Source: Volutella citrinella
Lineage: Eukaryota; Ascomycota; Sordariomycetes; Hypocreales; Nectriaceae
Direction of reading: 5' to 3'
Assembly (NCBI GenBank): GCA_034401135.1
Contig: JAWZSP010000009.1
Location: forward strand, 124,001 to 188,000
DNA: 64,000 bases
The position numbers were made by a program, and so were the translations under genes. The notes under the pieces are model-generated. The model did not search any database. It saw only the letters and a program-made list of their open reading frames with translations, and was not told the origin of the DNA. The stretch's first letter is position 1. Each line of letters starts with the position of its first letter. Shown piece by piece: positions 12,361 through 23,412 of the stretch.

Positions 12361-15300
12361 GTATATTATAAATATATTAAAATATTTATATAATATATAG
12401 TTAATTATTTATTAAAATAATATTAATATATTTATTAAGTTAAAAGGTATAATAAGGTATTTAAAGAGTTTAAACTTAGTTTTAAATATAGTTTTCTATT
12501 TATATCTTTCCTTAATTTATATTAAGTTATATATACTTTTTAAGTTAAGTATAATAAACTTCTTTATTTTTTATAATTAGTTCTTTATTTCTAAGATAAA
12601 TAGTAATAAAGTTCAGTCCTTTATTATTACTTTATTAAGTTATTAATAGTTTACTATTAGCCTAAGTTTACTATTCTTTTTTAAGATAAATATAACTAAA
12701 TATCTAGCTTTTAAAGTTAATACTTATATATAGTCTTTATATAATATATCTTCTAAATATTTTTTAAAAATTATAAGTTTTATTTTATTTAAGTTATAAA
12801 TAGGAAAGAACTTTATTATTTTTCTATTTTTAAGGATTATTTTATAATCTTATTATCTATATAATAATAGTCCTGTTTTTAGTTCTTTTATAAAAAGTTA
12901 TTTATATTTTTAGTATTAAGATAATATTAAAGTAAGTTTATTAAATTTATTTTTTAATTTCTAAGCTTTAAGTATTTTATTAAGCTATATAAGCTATTTC
13001 TATAAGTATATAATAACTTATTAAGCTTATTTATTATATAGCTTTTATTATTTTTATAATATCCTTTTTAAAGTAGTAATAATATCTATATTATCTATCT
13101 TATTATTAATTAATTTATAACTATTCTTAAATTAAGATCTTATATTATTATAAAGCTTTTTATTATTAATATTTAATTAATTTTAAATATAATTAGTCTT
13201 TTAATTAATAAGTAGGTTCTATTAGTATAACTATTTATATTTAAAGACTATATTATATAATACTATTAGTATAATATTATAATTAATTCCTTTATTCTTT
13301 CTATTTATATAGGTCTTTATATACTTAACTTTGTAGCTAATAACCCTATTATTATAATTAAAAGTAGATTTTTCTAAGTTTATTATATTATATAGTTATT
13401 CCTTCTCTATCTAAAGTAATTATATCTAATTAATTAATTATAATAAGATATAGTTTATATTAGCTCTATTATTAATTAATATATCTAGCTACTTCTTTTT
13501 AACTTATATCTTTATTATTAATTACATTTTATAATTATTAATAATAGTATTAAATTATTTAATTAGGTTTTTTAGTTATTTAAGTAGCTTAGTTACTAAT
13601 AATATCTTTTTTTTCTTTTATTATTATATCTTTTATTATAATAATATTAGTTAAGCTTATACTTTATATATATTTTATATTTTATATTAGTATAAGTATA
13701 TACTTATATTTTATAATATAGTTATAAATTAATAATAACTATATTATATTTTAGTCTTTCTATTACTTTTTATTAATATTTACTATTTTATAATAATAAT
13801 ACTAGTTTTTTTATATCTTAATTAAATCAGGTTAAATATATATTATACTTCTTTTTTATTTTTTTATATATTTAATATATATAGTTATAATAGTATATCT
13901 AAAATAGATCTCTATACTCTATATTATATAAACTAAATATTACTAAGTCTTTTATATTAATATTAATATAGCTTTACTTATTATTTTATATAAAAGTAAG
14001 AATAATTATTATATTTCTTTTAGTAAGTTATTAAGTTAGAATATATACTTAACTTTTTTTTTTCTTATTAGTTTAATTTATAAAAAACCTAGGTTGCTTT
14101 TTTATATTAAGAGTTTATTTCTTTTAAGTCTTATAATTAAAGCTTATCTTTTTATAAGCCTAGTCTTAGTAAAAGAGCTCTGTTTTATTTAACTTATAAT
14201 AGTTAGTTAGATATAAGTCTATATATTTAGAACTATTATAGTTTTTTTTAGATATAAAGGTTATTTACTTCTTTTTATTTTTATATTTAAAAAGTAACTT
14301 AGTTATTAATAGTTAATTTTAAAGTCAGTTCCCTTTATTAATCGCGCTTTTATTATATTATATATAATAGTTTAATATTTTTATATTAATATATAAGTTC
14401 TTCTAGGACTAGTATCTATTCTTTTATAAAGTAATTTTTTACTTTTTATTATCTAAAATAGCTTTTTACCTACTTTTACTATAAGTTTTTCCTTTATTAA
14501 TAATAAGTATTATACTTATTTTTTATAATAAGTACTATTATAAGAGTGATTTTATTTTTTAAGCTTTTTATTAAGTTATAGTCTAATTAAGTTATAATAA
14601 TAGTCTTAATTAGCTTTTTCTAGCTTATATTAAGTATTAGTTCTTAGAGTTTTAATATATTATTATTCTTTTAATAGGGCCTATAATTATAAGCTTTAAT
14701 TAATATAATATACTTATTCTATTATTAAGTAAATACTTTATATACTTCTAGTTAATATATAAAATATATTAAGATATTATATTAGTCTTTTATTTTACTT
14801 ATATAAAGCTAGGGTATAGCTAATATAATAATAATTTATACCTTATTTTTATAACTTATATTTTAATTTATAAGATTAAACTTCTTATTAATTACTTATT
14901 CTTAGTCTTTTTCTTAGTTTTATTTTTAGTATTTTAAAAAGTCTTTTTTATACTTTTATTATTATTATTTTTAAATCTTATTTTATTATTTTATAACTCT
15001 AAGTTATTTAATAAATTATTAATATATTAATAGGTATTATTTTATATACTATTCTTATTATTATTAAAAAGTAAAGTAAGCTACTTTCTTTTAGTACTTA
15101 AGGTATAAAAAGTAGGTATATTCCTTTTTTTTTTTCTTAAAATAAAAAGCTTAGCTAATACTTATTACTTTTTTATTATTATATCTAATTAACTATTAAG
15201 TAAAGTTAAAGTTATTAAGTCTTACTTTTTTAATTTATTTTATTAAGTTATAATATTATACTTTATATCTAGTTTATTTATATATAGTATACTAAGTATA

Positions 15301-16735
15301 CTTATTATCTTATATCTTTAAGTAAATAAGTCTAGGTTTAATTTTATATTTAACTATCTTCTTTATATAAGTTATAATAACTAAGTCTTATTTTAAGATA
15401 TCTACTAGTTATATAGTTTAAATTATTTTAATTATATAGATAGCTATTTACTTATTCTTATTATATTATATATTAGTAAATTATACCTTCTTATTTTTAA
15501 AGACTTAGTTAAACTTAAGTTTAAACTTATTATTTATTTTTATTAAGTTATAATATTTAAGTAATTAATATTTATATTTACTATAGTTTTAGTAAAAGGG
15601 TTTTTAAGTATTACTAAGCTTTATTAGTCTTAGGGCTTATTTATAAAAAGTTAAAGTAAATTACTTTTTTCTTTAATTTTACTTTAACTAAGTCCTGTAG
15701 TTTTTACTTCTATTTTTATATTATTTCTTTTAAGATTATTTAAATAGCTTATTATTAATTTTAATAGTAAGTTATTTATAGCTTATAAAATCTATAAATA
15801 GATTTATATTTTTTATTATTTTATTTTTAATATTATCTTTAAGTTTTTAATAAAACTTATTAATTACTATTTTATTAATTTAATTAAGTTTATTTAATAA
15901 GTATTAGAATTTAATTAAGTATATTAATACTACTTTATACTAATTAAGCTTCTAAATAGCTATAAGTACTTAGTATTTTTTATTAACTTTTTTAAAATTA
16001 TTAATTAGTATTTATTTAAAGGCCTTAAAATTACTAAATAAAGTCTAAGTAAATCCCTTTTTAATAACTAGGTTATTTTTAAAGTAATCCTTAAAATAGG
16101 TATTTATAATAGTCTTTAAGTCTTTTTAAAAAAGTCTAATAGTAAATTATACTTTATATTCTTTATTATTAAAAGTATTTTAGTATATTATAAAGTAAGA
16201 TTAAAGTATTATAATAAAGTTAGATAAGGTAGTCTTATTACCTTTTTATAATTTAGAGTTCTTTAGTTTAATAATTTTTTTAAAATCCTTAATAAGTAGT
16301 CTTATATATTTAATATTCTTAATTCCTTTTTAAGTATTTTAAAGTCCTTATATTTATATATTTCTAATAATATTAATAGTTTCTCTAAGGCTTATATTTT
16401 TTATTTAAGTATTAGTTAACTATTTATTAAGAATAGCAGTTTACTAAGTTAATTAACTAATCTATTTATTAATATAATTTCTAATCTAAGTAAAGTATAC
16501 TTTTATATCTTTTAATTATTTTCTTAAAAAAGTATTATCTACTTTAAGTTAAGTAATATCTAGTTTATAGTTATTATTAAATTCTTTTTTAATATCTTTT
16601 ATAATATTATTACTAAGTAAAGTATTTTAATAAGTACTTAATAAATTAATAATAATAAGCTTCTTTTTTTAAAATATTATTATAAATATTACTTAGTATT
16701 ATATAGATAGTATAACTAAATAAGAGCTATTAATA

Positions 16736-17174
16736 TATAATAACTAGGCTAGTTCTAACTATATAAATAGTAATAATTATATTAAAGTTTATATTAGTAA
16801 TTATACTAAAGTATAATATTAAGTATTAATTAATATATAAAATAAATATATTATTATATTTAGTAATAAGTAAGTATATTATAGTAACTAAGTTATATTA
16901 ATAATTAAAAAAGCTAGTCCTTTTTATTATATTATAATAGTTCTATATATACTAAAGCTAATTACTATTTCCTTTTATTACTTTTTAATAATAGTTATTA
17001 TTAATAATAACCTTTTTATTATAATAATTATTTTTAATTCTTATATAATAATTATCCTAATTAATAATTAATAATTTATATCTTTATTATCTCTTAGTTT
17101 ATTATTCTTTTAGTTTATAAAGTAAGTATATATACTTTTTATTATATACTATATATTAGCGCCAGGTTCTAATA
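16736..17174 (-). repeat. Right (5') LTR of the RIP-degraded gypsy element
   Basis: Direct repeat of 9001-9439 with equal length. It is slightly less mutated than the left copy near its end (gcgccaggttc at 17159-17169). Confidence 0.7.
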
Positions 17175-17179
17175 TTTAT
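17175..17179. repeat. Target-site duplication, right
   Basis: TTTAT directly after the right LTR, matching 8996-9000. Confidence 0.55.
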
Positions 17180-20100
17180 AATAATACTAATCTACTTGAA
17201 GTTAGTATATTTTCTCTTTTTATTTTTTTTTAATTCTTTTTTTATTAACTTCTTTTAATTTAAAAAAATAATAATACCTTAGTTAAGGTTAATAAAGATC
17301 TTAAAGCTATTAAAAAAAAGCTTATTAAAATTACTATATATATTTTTTAACTCTAACCCTAACTCTAACACTATTTTATTAAAGTCTTTAATAAAGTATT
17401 AATAGTAATTAATAAAGCCTAAGAATAACTATATTTTCTTAATATTAATTAATACTTACTATTTCTTAATTATTATAATTTTTTTAAAATTTATATAGAT
17501 TTTATTTAATAAGATAATATAATTAAGAAACTCTATTTTTTATATATAAAAGTGGCTTTTTTTAGGTTTTACTAAAAGTTCTATTTCTTATAGTTTTTAT
17601 AATACTTAATATATATATTATATATATTCTTTCTTTATTTTTAAAAAGATAAGAATATTATTTAAGTAATATATAATAAATATATTAAAGTATTTTTATA
17701 ATATATAGTTAATTATTTTCTAAAATAAAGCTAGAGTATTAATTAGGTTAAAAAGTATAATTAAGTACTTAAGAAATCTAAACTTAATTTAGAATATAGT
17801 TTTCTACTTATTACTTTTCTTAACTCTTATTAAATTATAAACTCTTTTTAAATTAAGTATAGTAAACTAATTTATATCTTAGAGTTAGTTTTTTATTTTT
17901 ATAATTAATAAAAAAAGTATTTAATTTTTAAAAATAATTTTATTAAGCTATTTATAATTTATAACTAAATAAAATTTACTATTTTTCTTAAAAATAAATA
18001 TAATAAAGTATCTTGCTTTTAAACTAAATCTTTTTATATAATTTTTTATAAGTATTTTTATTAGATATTTTTAAAGTATATCTAGTTCTTTTTAATTTAA
18101 ATTATAAATTAAAAAGAATTTAAGCTTTTTACTAATTTTTAAGATAATTTTATAATTCTATTACTTATAATTTAGTAATTTAATATTAAGACTTTTTATA
18201 AATAACTTATTATATTATTTATATAGCTTAAGGATATTTTTAAAGTATTTTTTTACTCTTTCTTTTTCTTTTTTAATAAAGTCCTTTTTTTTTTAATATC
18301 TCTTTTTAATATATTATTAATATACTTAAATTATTTTTATAAAAGCTTAATAATTTTATATACTCTATTTATATATAATTATATCTACTTTTATTATATT
18401 TTCTTAGTTAGAGTTATATTTATATCTAGGATAATATTTTTACTATTAGTAGTACTATTTTTTTTTAATCTAAGTTTAAGATCTCTTATTATAAAGCTTA
18501 TTAATATAAATATATAAGTTATTTTATATAAAGCCTTTCTTTTAATTAATAAGTAAGTTTTATTATTTTAGCTATTTATAACTTAGTATAATTTAATATA
18601 TTATAACTCTAATAATATTAAAGTTAATATTTTTATTTTTTTTTATTATAAATATTTTATAATATTTTAAAAAGTATTAGATATATTTATTATTATATAA
18701 AAATAATTCACTTTTAAGTCTGCTTAATTAGTATTAATTATTTTTTAGTTTTATTTTTTAATTTAGTTATAGCTTATTAACTAGTTTTAATAAGATATAG
18801 TTATATAATACTTTATTATTTATAAGTATTATAATATTCTTTTCTTTAATTTATATAATAGTTTTTAGTTAAGTCTTTTTTTTATTATTTATATTTATTA
18901 TAATATAGAGCTTTTTAATTATCTTTATTAATTTTTATAGATTTTTAAGTTATCTTAGTTACTTTATTATTAATAACTAGTTTTTTTTCTTTTTTATATA
19001 AAGTATTAGTATTATTATTTAATTTTACTTTATATATACTTTTTATAATTTATATTATTATAATATTATATATTTAATATATTATATAATACCTTTATTT
19101 TAATACTAATAATATATTTATTAATCTTTTTTATAACTACTTACTTTACTTCTAAAGCTTATATTACTAATATTAATTATATTTATTACTTTTATTTTTA
19201 TTTTTTAAGCTTAATAAAGTATATATTATTTACTTATTTCTTTTATTTATAAAATATATAGCTTTATATATAGCAGCTGATTTATAATAGCCTAGAGTAT
19301 TTTAAGTTTTTTAATAAGTAAATTACTTAGTTCTTATTCTTTTATAGTATATAAATAGCTATATTATATTATATAACTATAAGTATTTTTCTCACTTTTT
19401 TTATTAGTTATTCTTTTTTAATTACTTAATACTTTTCTTTTTATTATTAAATAATATCTTTAATAATACTTTTAATAATTTATTATATTTAGTTAGGGTT
19501 TAGTTATTACTCTATTCTAAGTAGTATAATCTTAATATAATATAATTAGAGTTTAAAAAGTTATATTTTTATAGCTTTATCTTTTATAAGTTAGTATTTA
19601 TTATATTTATAAATCTAGTAGTTATAGAGCTTTTTTTTAATATATAAATTATATCTTTTTTACTAGCTTTTTATTTATTTACTAATTTTCTTTTTTATTA
19701 TTATAAGTTTATCTTAAAGTAATCTTATCTTAAGTTTAAATAATAAGTTAGAAGGTATTAAAAACTCTTATAAAGTATATTTATATATCTTTTTAACTAT
19801 TCTAATAGTCTTTAAGTTAGTATTTTTAAGTTTCTTTATTTTTATTAATAGTAGCTTTTAATATTTTTTAAACTACTTTATTATAGTAAGTACTAGCTTT
19901 ATTTATATTAAATTCTCTATATCTTTTATTTTATTAATTTATAAATTAAGTCTTAGTTACTTAGCTAGCTCTGCTTTATTAACTATAAGCCTATCTTTTT
20001 CTTTTTTATTTATCTAGTATTTTTATAACTTATAAGTTATATATTAGACTTATTTTAGTTTACTTTATTCTATAAGTTATTCTTTTATACTATTTTATAA

Positions 20101-20400
20101 GCTTTTAATTAAAAGTATAATTTTATTTCTTTTTTAAATTTTAAGTTAATTATTTTAAATAGTTAGTTTTATAAGTCTTGCTATTTAGATTTCTATTTTA
20201 ATAAGTAGGCTTCCTTACTTTTATTTATATAATTAATATTTCTTTTTAACTTATTAAATTTCCTTTTACTAAGTTTTAGTATAGCTTATTTTATTTAAAT
20301 AAAAGGTTTTATTTTATAGGACTCTAATATTCTTTATTATAATTCTTTTTATAATATAGTTATAAGATTTTATATTTTTCTATATTTGTTAAGTATAGTA
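17180..20400 (-). mobile_element. Fragment of a second RIP-degraded Ty3/gypsy element
   Basis: At about 17641-17667 the minus strand reads YLNNILIF, again a decayed gypsy YLDDILIF. The surrounding order of sequence resembles the region around 12.3 kb in the neighbouring element. Only about 0.5 kb lies between this motif and the left edge, so the RNase H/integrase part is missing or was separated by the insertion of the 9001-17174 element. No open frame is present. Confidence 0.5.
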
Positions 20401-20404
20401 TTTA

Positions 20405-20500
20405 TAAAGAGATAGCTAAGAGCTTAAAGCTAGAAAAGAGTATACTTTTAGAGTCAGGCTAGTATATTGACTTTTACTTAAGGTCTTTTTTTTATATACA
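20405..20500. repeat. Dispersed repeat T, partial copy
   Basis: A stretch beginning near 'gatagctaagagcttaaagc' is shared with about 22533-22740 and 41458-41665. In the gypsy copy at 36.6-41.5 kb this sequence adjoins the 5' end, so it is probably the LTR/leader of that family. Confidence 0.5.
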
Positions 20501-20509
20501 AGCTTTATA

Positions 20510-20720
20510 AAAGCTGTTAGACTGGCTATAAAAAGTAACTTAATATAGTTAGTTATTATACAGCTTGTTTAAGCAATCCGAGGCTCGTTATAAATAGGTA
20601 TATATTATTCTTATAAAATAATCCTTATATTTATATATTATATTATAGCTTAATACTAGCTTTTTAAAAGCAGAGTTATATATATATTAAGCTAGATCCT
20701 AATTAATTAAATTAATAATT
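20510..20720. repeat. Dispersed repeat U, copy 1
   Basis: About 200 bp (around ataaaaagtaacttaatata to taattaattaaattaa) recurs at about 61477-61680 in the same orientation with C/T and G/A differences. This copy keeps GC bits such as 'gcaatccgaggctcgtt' that are mutated in the other copy. Family unknown. Confidence 0.55.
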
Positions 20721-22089
20721 TAATAATTAAGAGTCTTAGAGCTATATAATATACTAATAGCTATAATTATTAAAAAAGTACTAAAAGTAAGAAATAAACT
20801 GCGATTATATAAATTATATATTAAATAATTCTTATAAATATAGCTTTTAAAATATATCTTTTAAATAAATTAAATAACTAAGATTTCTTTAAGTAAAGCT
20901 ATATTATTAAAATAATTAAAAAAAGGGTTAAGAAGTTAGGATTATTAATAGACTTATTACTTTTTAAAAGCACTTATCTACTTAAACTTAAACTGCTTAC
21001 TTATTTAGACTACTTTATAAAAAAAGCTTAAAAAAAGTTAACTTAGAATTTAAGCTTTATTTACTTAAATTAATATATAATTAATTATACTAAGATATTA
21101 TTAAAAGATTAAAAAGTATTAAATATTATATTAAAGATATATAGATTTAAATATAACTACTTTAATAAATAAACTAATATAATAAAAAGGGTAGTTAACT
21201 AATTATTTAAATAAGTCAGCTTATATTATATATAAACTTATAATTTAAAAAAGAGCAGTTTTAATAAGTTAAATAATATTATATACTTTTATTTAAACCT
21301 AAGAAATATATATATAATAAATAAAGATCTATAAAAAAAATAAGCTTAGAAAGAGTATTTTAAAATACTAAAAGTAGTATTAAATTCTAAAATAGATTAA
21401 AAAAAGTAGATCGAGATTTAAAAGAAAATAATTTATATTATATATATTAAAAAGGTTCTTAAAGTATAATACTTTAGTATATAATTTAAAGACCTTTAAA
21501 AAACCTTAGATTATTAATTTATAGTTTTTTTATATATTATTTATAATTATAATTTTATAGAGATCTAAGAAAAAATATACTAATTAAGGACTTTTACTAT
21601 ATCTTTTAAATAAGAAATTGAAAGTATTAAAGTAAATTAACTTAAACTGTTAAAAAAGTAAGTTAAAAAAAAGAGCTTTAGTTTTATATTTTAAAGCTTA
21701 GGCTTACTAACTTAGAAATAGACTTAATCTTTACTACTTAAAGTAAAAAAGAGTTTAATAAAGTAATATAAATAAACTCTAAAAGTATACTCTTAATATA
21801 TTTTATATAAAAAAATATATAAAAACTTAAATATTAAATTATATTAAGTAGTATTTTTAAAAAAGATACTTAAGAAATATAAATAAATAGTAATATAGAT
21901 CTTTTTATAAAAATAATACTTAAAAATTAAATTAAAAGTATAATAGTTTTATAATAAGCTTAAAAATAAAAGAGTTAAGTTAATAAAAAAGTTAAGCTAA
22001 CTAGCTATTTAATAAACCTAGATTTTAAAACAAGCAGCTACTTTTTTTTTATTAAAAGCTAAATACTTATTTTAAGACTTATCTATTTT
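20721..22089. other. AT-rich DNA, no recognised feature
   Basis: The plus strand is purine-biased, like the mutated coding strand of a transposon, but no frame is open and no motif was recognised. Confidence 0.4.
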
Positions 22090-22370
22090 AAACTTAGTAT
22101 TATAAACTGCTAGGCTGCTATATCTAACAGTTAGGTAATTAGAATTTAAAAAAGTAAAAAAAATACTAAATCCAGTCTTAGTCTTATTAAATTTAATAGT
22201 TTATAAGTGATATTAATAAATAAGTATAATAATAAGAGATAGATAATATATATATAAAGTTTTTTTTTCTATTTTATTTTTTTATATATTAAATCTAGCT
22301 AAGTATACTATAGATTTATTATATAGTAAGTAGCTTAAAAAAATCCAGGCTAAAATATATAATAAGTGCT
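22090..22370. repeat. Dispersed repeat V, copy 1
   Basis: About 270 bp recurs almost collinearly at about 57330-57595 in the same orientation, with mostly C/T and G/A differences. It may be an LTR or terminal part of an unassigned element. Confidence 0.55.
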
Positions 22371-22532
22371 TTTTATTTAAATAAATTTAATTACTATTCT
22401 TAGTAGTCTAAAATATAAATAAAACTATTATATAAAGTAGTAAAATTATCTAGATTTATATATATTTTATAAGTTATATAAAATATAAAATATTTTTTAT
22501 TATTACCTTTTCTAATTCTTTATAATAATATA

Positions 22533-22740
22533 AAGTGATAGCTAAGAGCTTAAAGCTAGGAAAGAGTATACTCTTAGAGTTAGGCTAGTATATTAACTTT
22601 TACTTAAAGTCCTCTGCTTTATATAGAAGCTTAGTAAAAGCTTGCTAAGCCTCTAGCAGTCAGCTAGTACTAACCGGACTAAAGTTTCTTTATTAGTATA
22701 GTAGCTGCGCTAGATATAGCTAGATCCTTATAATTGCCTT
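22533..22740. repeat. Dispersed repeat T, fuller copy
   Basis: About 200 bp shared with 41458-41665, running from 'tagctaagagcttaaagct' to 'gctagatatagctagatcc'. It ends about 40 bp before the intact retrotransposon and contains less-mutated GC bits. Confidence 0.55.
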
Positions 22741-22776
22741 ATTATAAATAGGGCGCGCCCTTAGCCCTACTTTGCT

Positions 22777-22782
22777 ATATAT
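22777..22782. repeat. Candidate target-site duplication, left
   Basis: ATATAT directly precedes the left LTR, and ATATAT occurs at 34924-34929 directly after the last base shared by both LTRs. Because the site is low in complexity, a 4-bp ATAT duplication is equally possible. Confidence 0.45.
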
Positions 22783-23118
22783 TGTGTGGCAGCTGGATCA
22801 CATTGGCATTTTGGTGGTTGGGCTGGATTGGTCAATTGGGCGTTTGGGTCAGTAGCTTAAAAGGGGCAGGTTCGCTCAGTACTTGAGATCAACAAGAATT
22901 TTCCCCCTCTTTCAATCTTTTTCTGTTCAGGGACTCCTTCATTTCTGTCTGATCAGATCGCTGGTCAATTCAGATTTTGTTTATCTTGCGAGGTTCTCTT
23001 GCTGGAGGTCACGCAAAATTTCGCTTTTCGCCCAAGTTCAGTTACCCTACGGCAGGTTTCTGCAGGGGACACTGACAATTATTGGTGTTTGTTTGGGCCT
23101 GTCATTCTCACCAACAAA
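22783..23118 (+). repeat. 5' LTR
   Basis: It matches 34588-34923 base for base as far as I can read, with constant offset (11805). It starts TGTGTGGCAG. The canonical TG...CA end would be 23116 (CCAACA); two further bases (AA) are also shared. The translated open frames in it are identical in both copies but look like chance frames. Confidence 0.9.
22802..22863 (+). promoter_or_regulatory. LTR promoter elements: three inverted CCAAT boxes and a TATA-like box
   Basis: ATTGG occurs at 22802-22806, 22827-22831 and 22835-22839, each an inverted CCAAT box. TTAAAAG at 22857-22863 is a TATA-like box about 20 bp further on. A pyrimidine-rich tract at about 22902-22925 follows, a likely transcription start zone. 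The 3' LTR carries the same sites. Assignment rests on consensus matches only. Confidence 0.4.
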
Positions 23119-23120
23119 TT

Positions 23121-23136
23121 TGGAGGTCACGGTGGG
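23121..23136 (+). other. Candidate primer-binding site
   Basis: TGGAGGTCACGGTGGG starts 4 bases after the CA of the LTR (2 bases after the last shared base). It begins with TGG, the complement of a tRNA CCA end. I could not match it to a named tRNA. A run of eight G follows within it and beyond (23134-23141). Confidence 0.5.
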
Positions 23137-23412
23137 GGGGGTATTCCTTTGTCAGAGGCCAGAGATCTGAATGATCAGACGGCTCGACCAGAGGAGCACT
23201 TCTACGCTGCACCAGAACCTGCAATCCCTGATTCGAAGTCGGAAAGCGAGGCGACTGCTCCAAGAGTGGGCGGTCGCGCGAACCCCGAAAAACGATTCAA
23301 CTACGAGCAAAGATCGGATGGAGGATTCTTCATGATCGAAGCCGAATCATCATTCCAATTGGGTGGACACTTCAATCGGCGGACCTGAGAAGGGAGCGGA
23401 AGACGACCCGAG

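Larger units (their letters stand above)
9001..17174 (-). mobile_element. RIP-degraded Ty3/gypsy LTR retrotransposon, 8.2 kb
   Basis: Two direct repeats of equal length (9001-9439 and 16736-17174, 439 bp) flank it. Both start tataataacta and end ttctaata, i.e. TG...CA ends turned to TA...TA by RIP. A perfect TTTAT duplication surrounds the pair. On the minus strand at 12331-12360 the reading is YLNNILIF, an RT YLDDILIF motif with both Asp codons changed to Asn (GA to AA). The motif lies 4.8 kb from the 5' (right) end and 2.9 kb before the 3' LTR, leaving room for RNase H and integrase after RT as in Ty3/gypsy. No frame is open. The purine-rich minus strand just inside 9440-9455 could be the old polypurine tract. 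Confidence 0.75.

Noticed and set aside
17348..17372. Telomere-like CTAACCCTAACTCTAACA
   Set aside because: Only two to three imperfect units in AT-rich DNA, with no subtelomeric context; chance or a decayed coding stretch is more likely.
22883..23388. Open frames of 95 and 129 codons in the 5' LTR and leader (also 34688-34998)
   Set aside because: They are identical because the LTRs are identical, end arbitrarily at the LTR border or in the leader, and have no domain.
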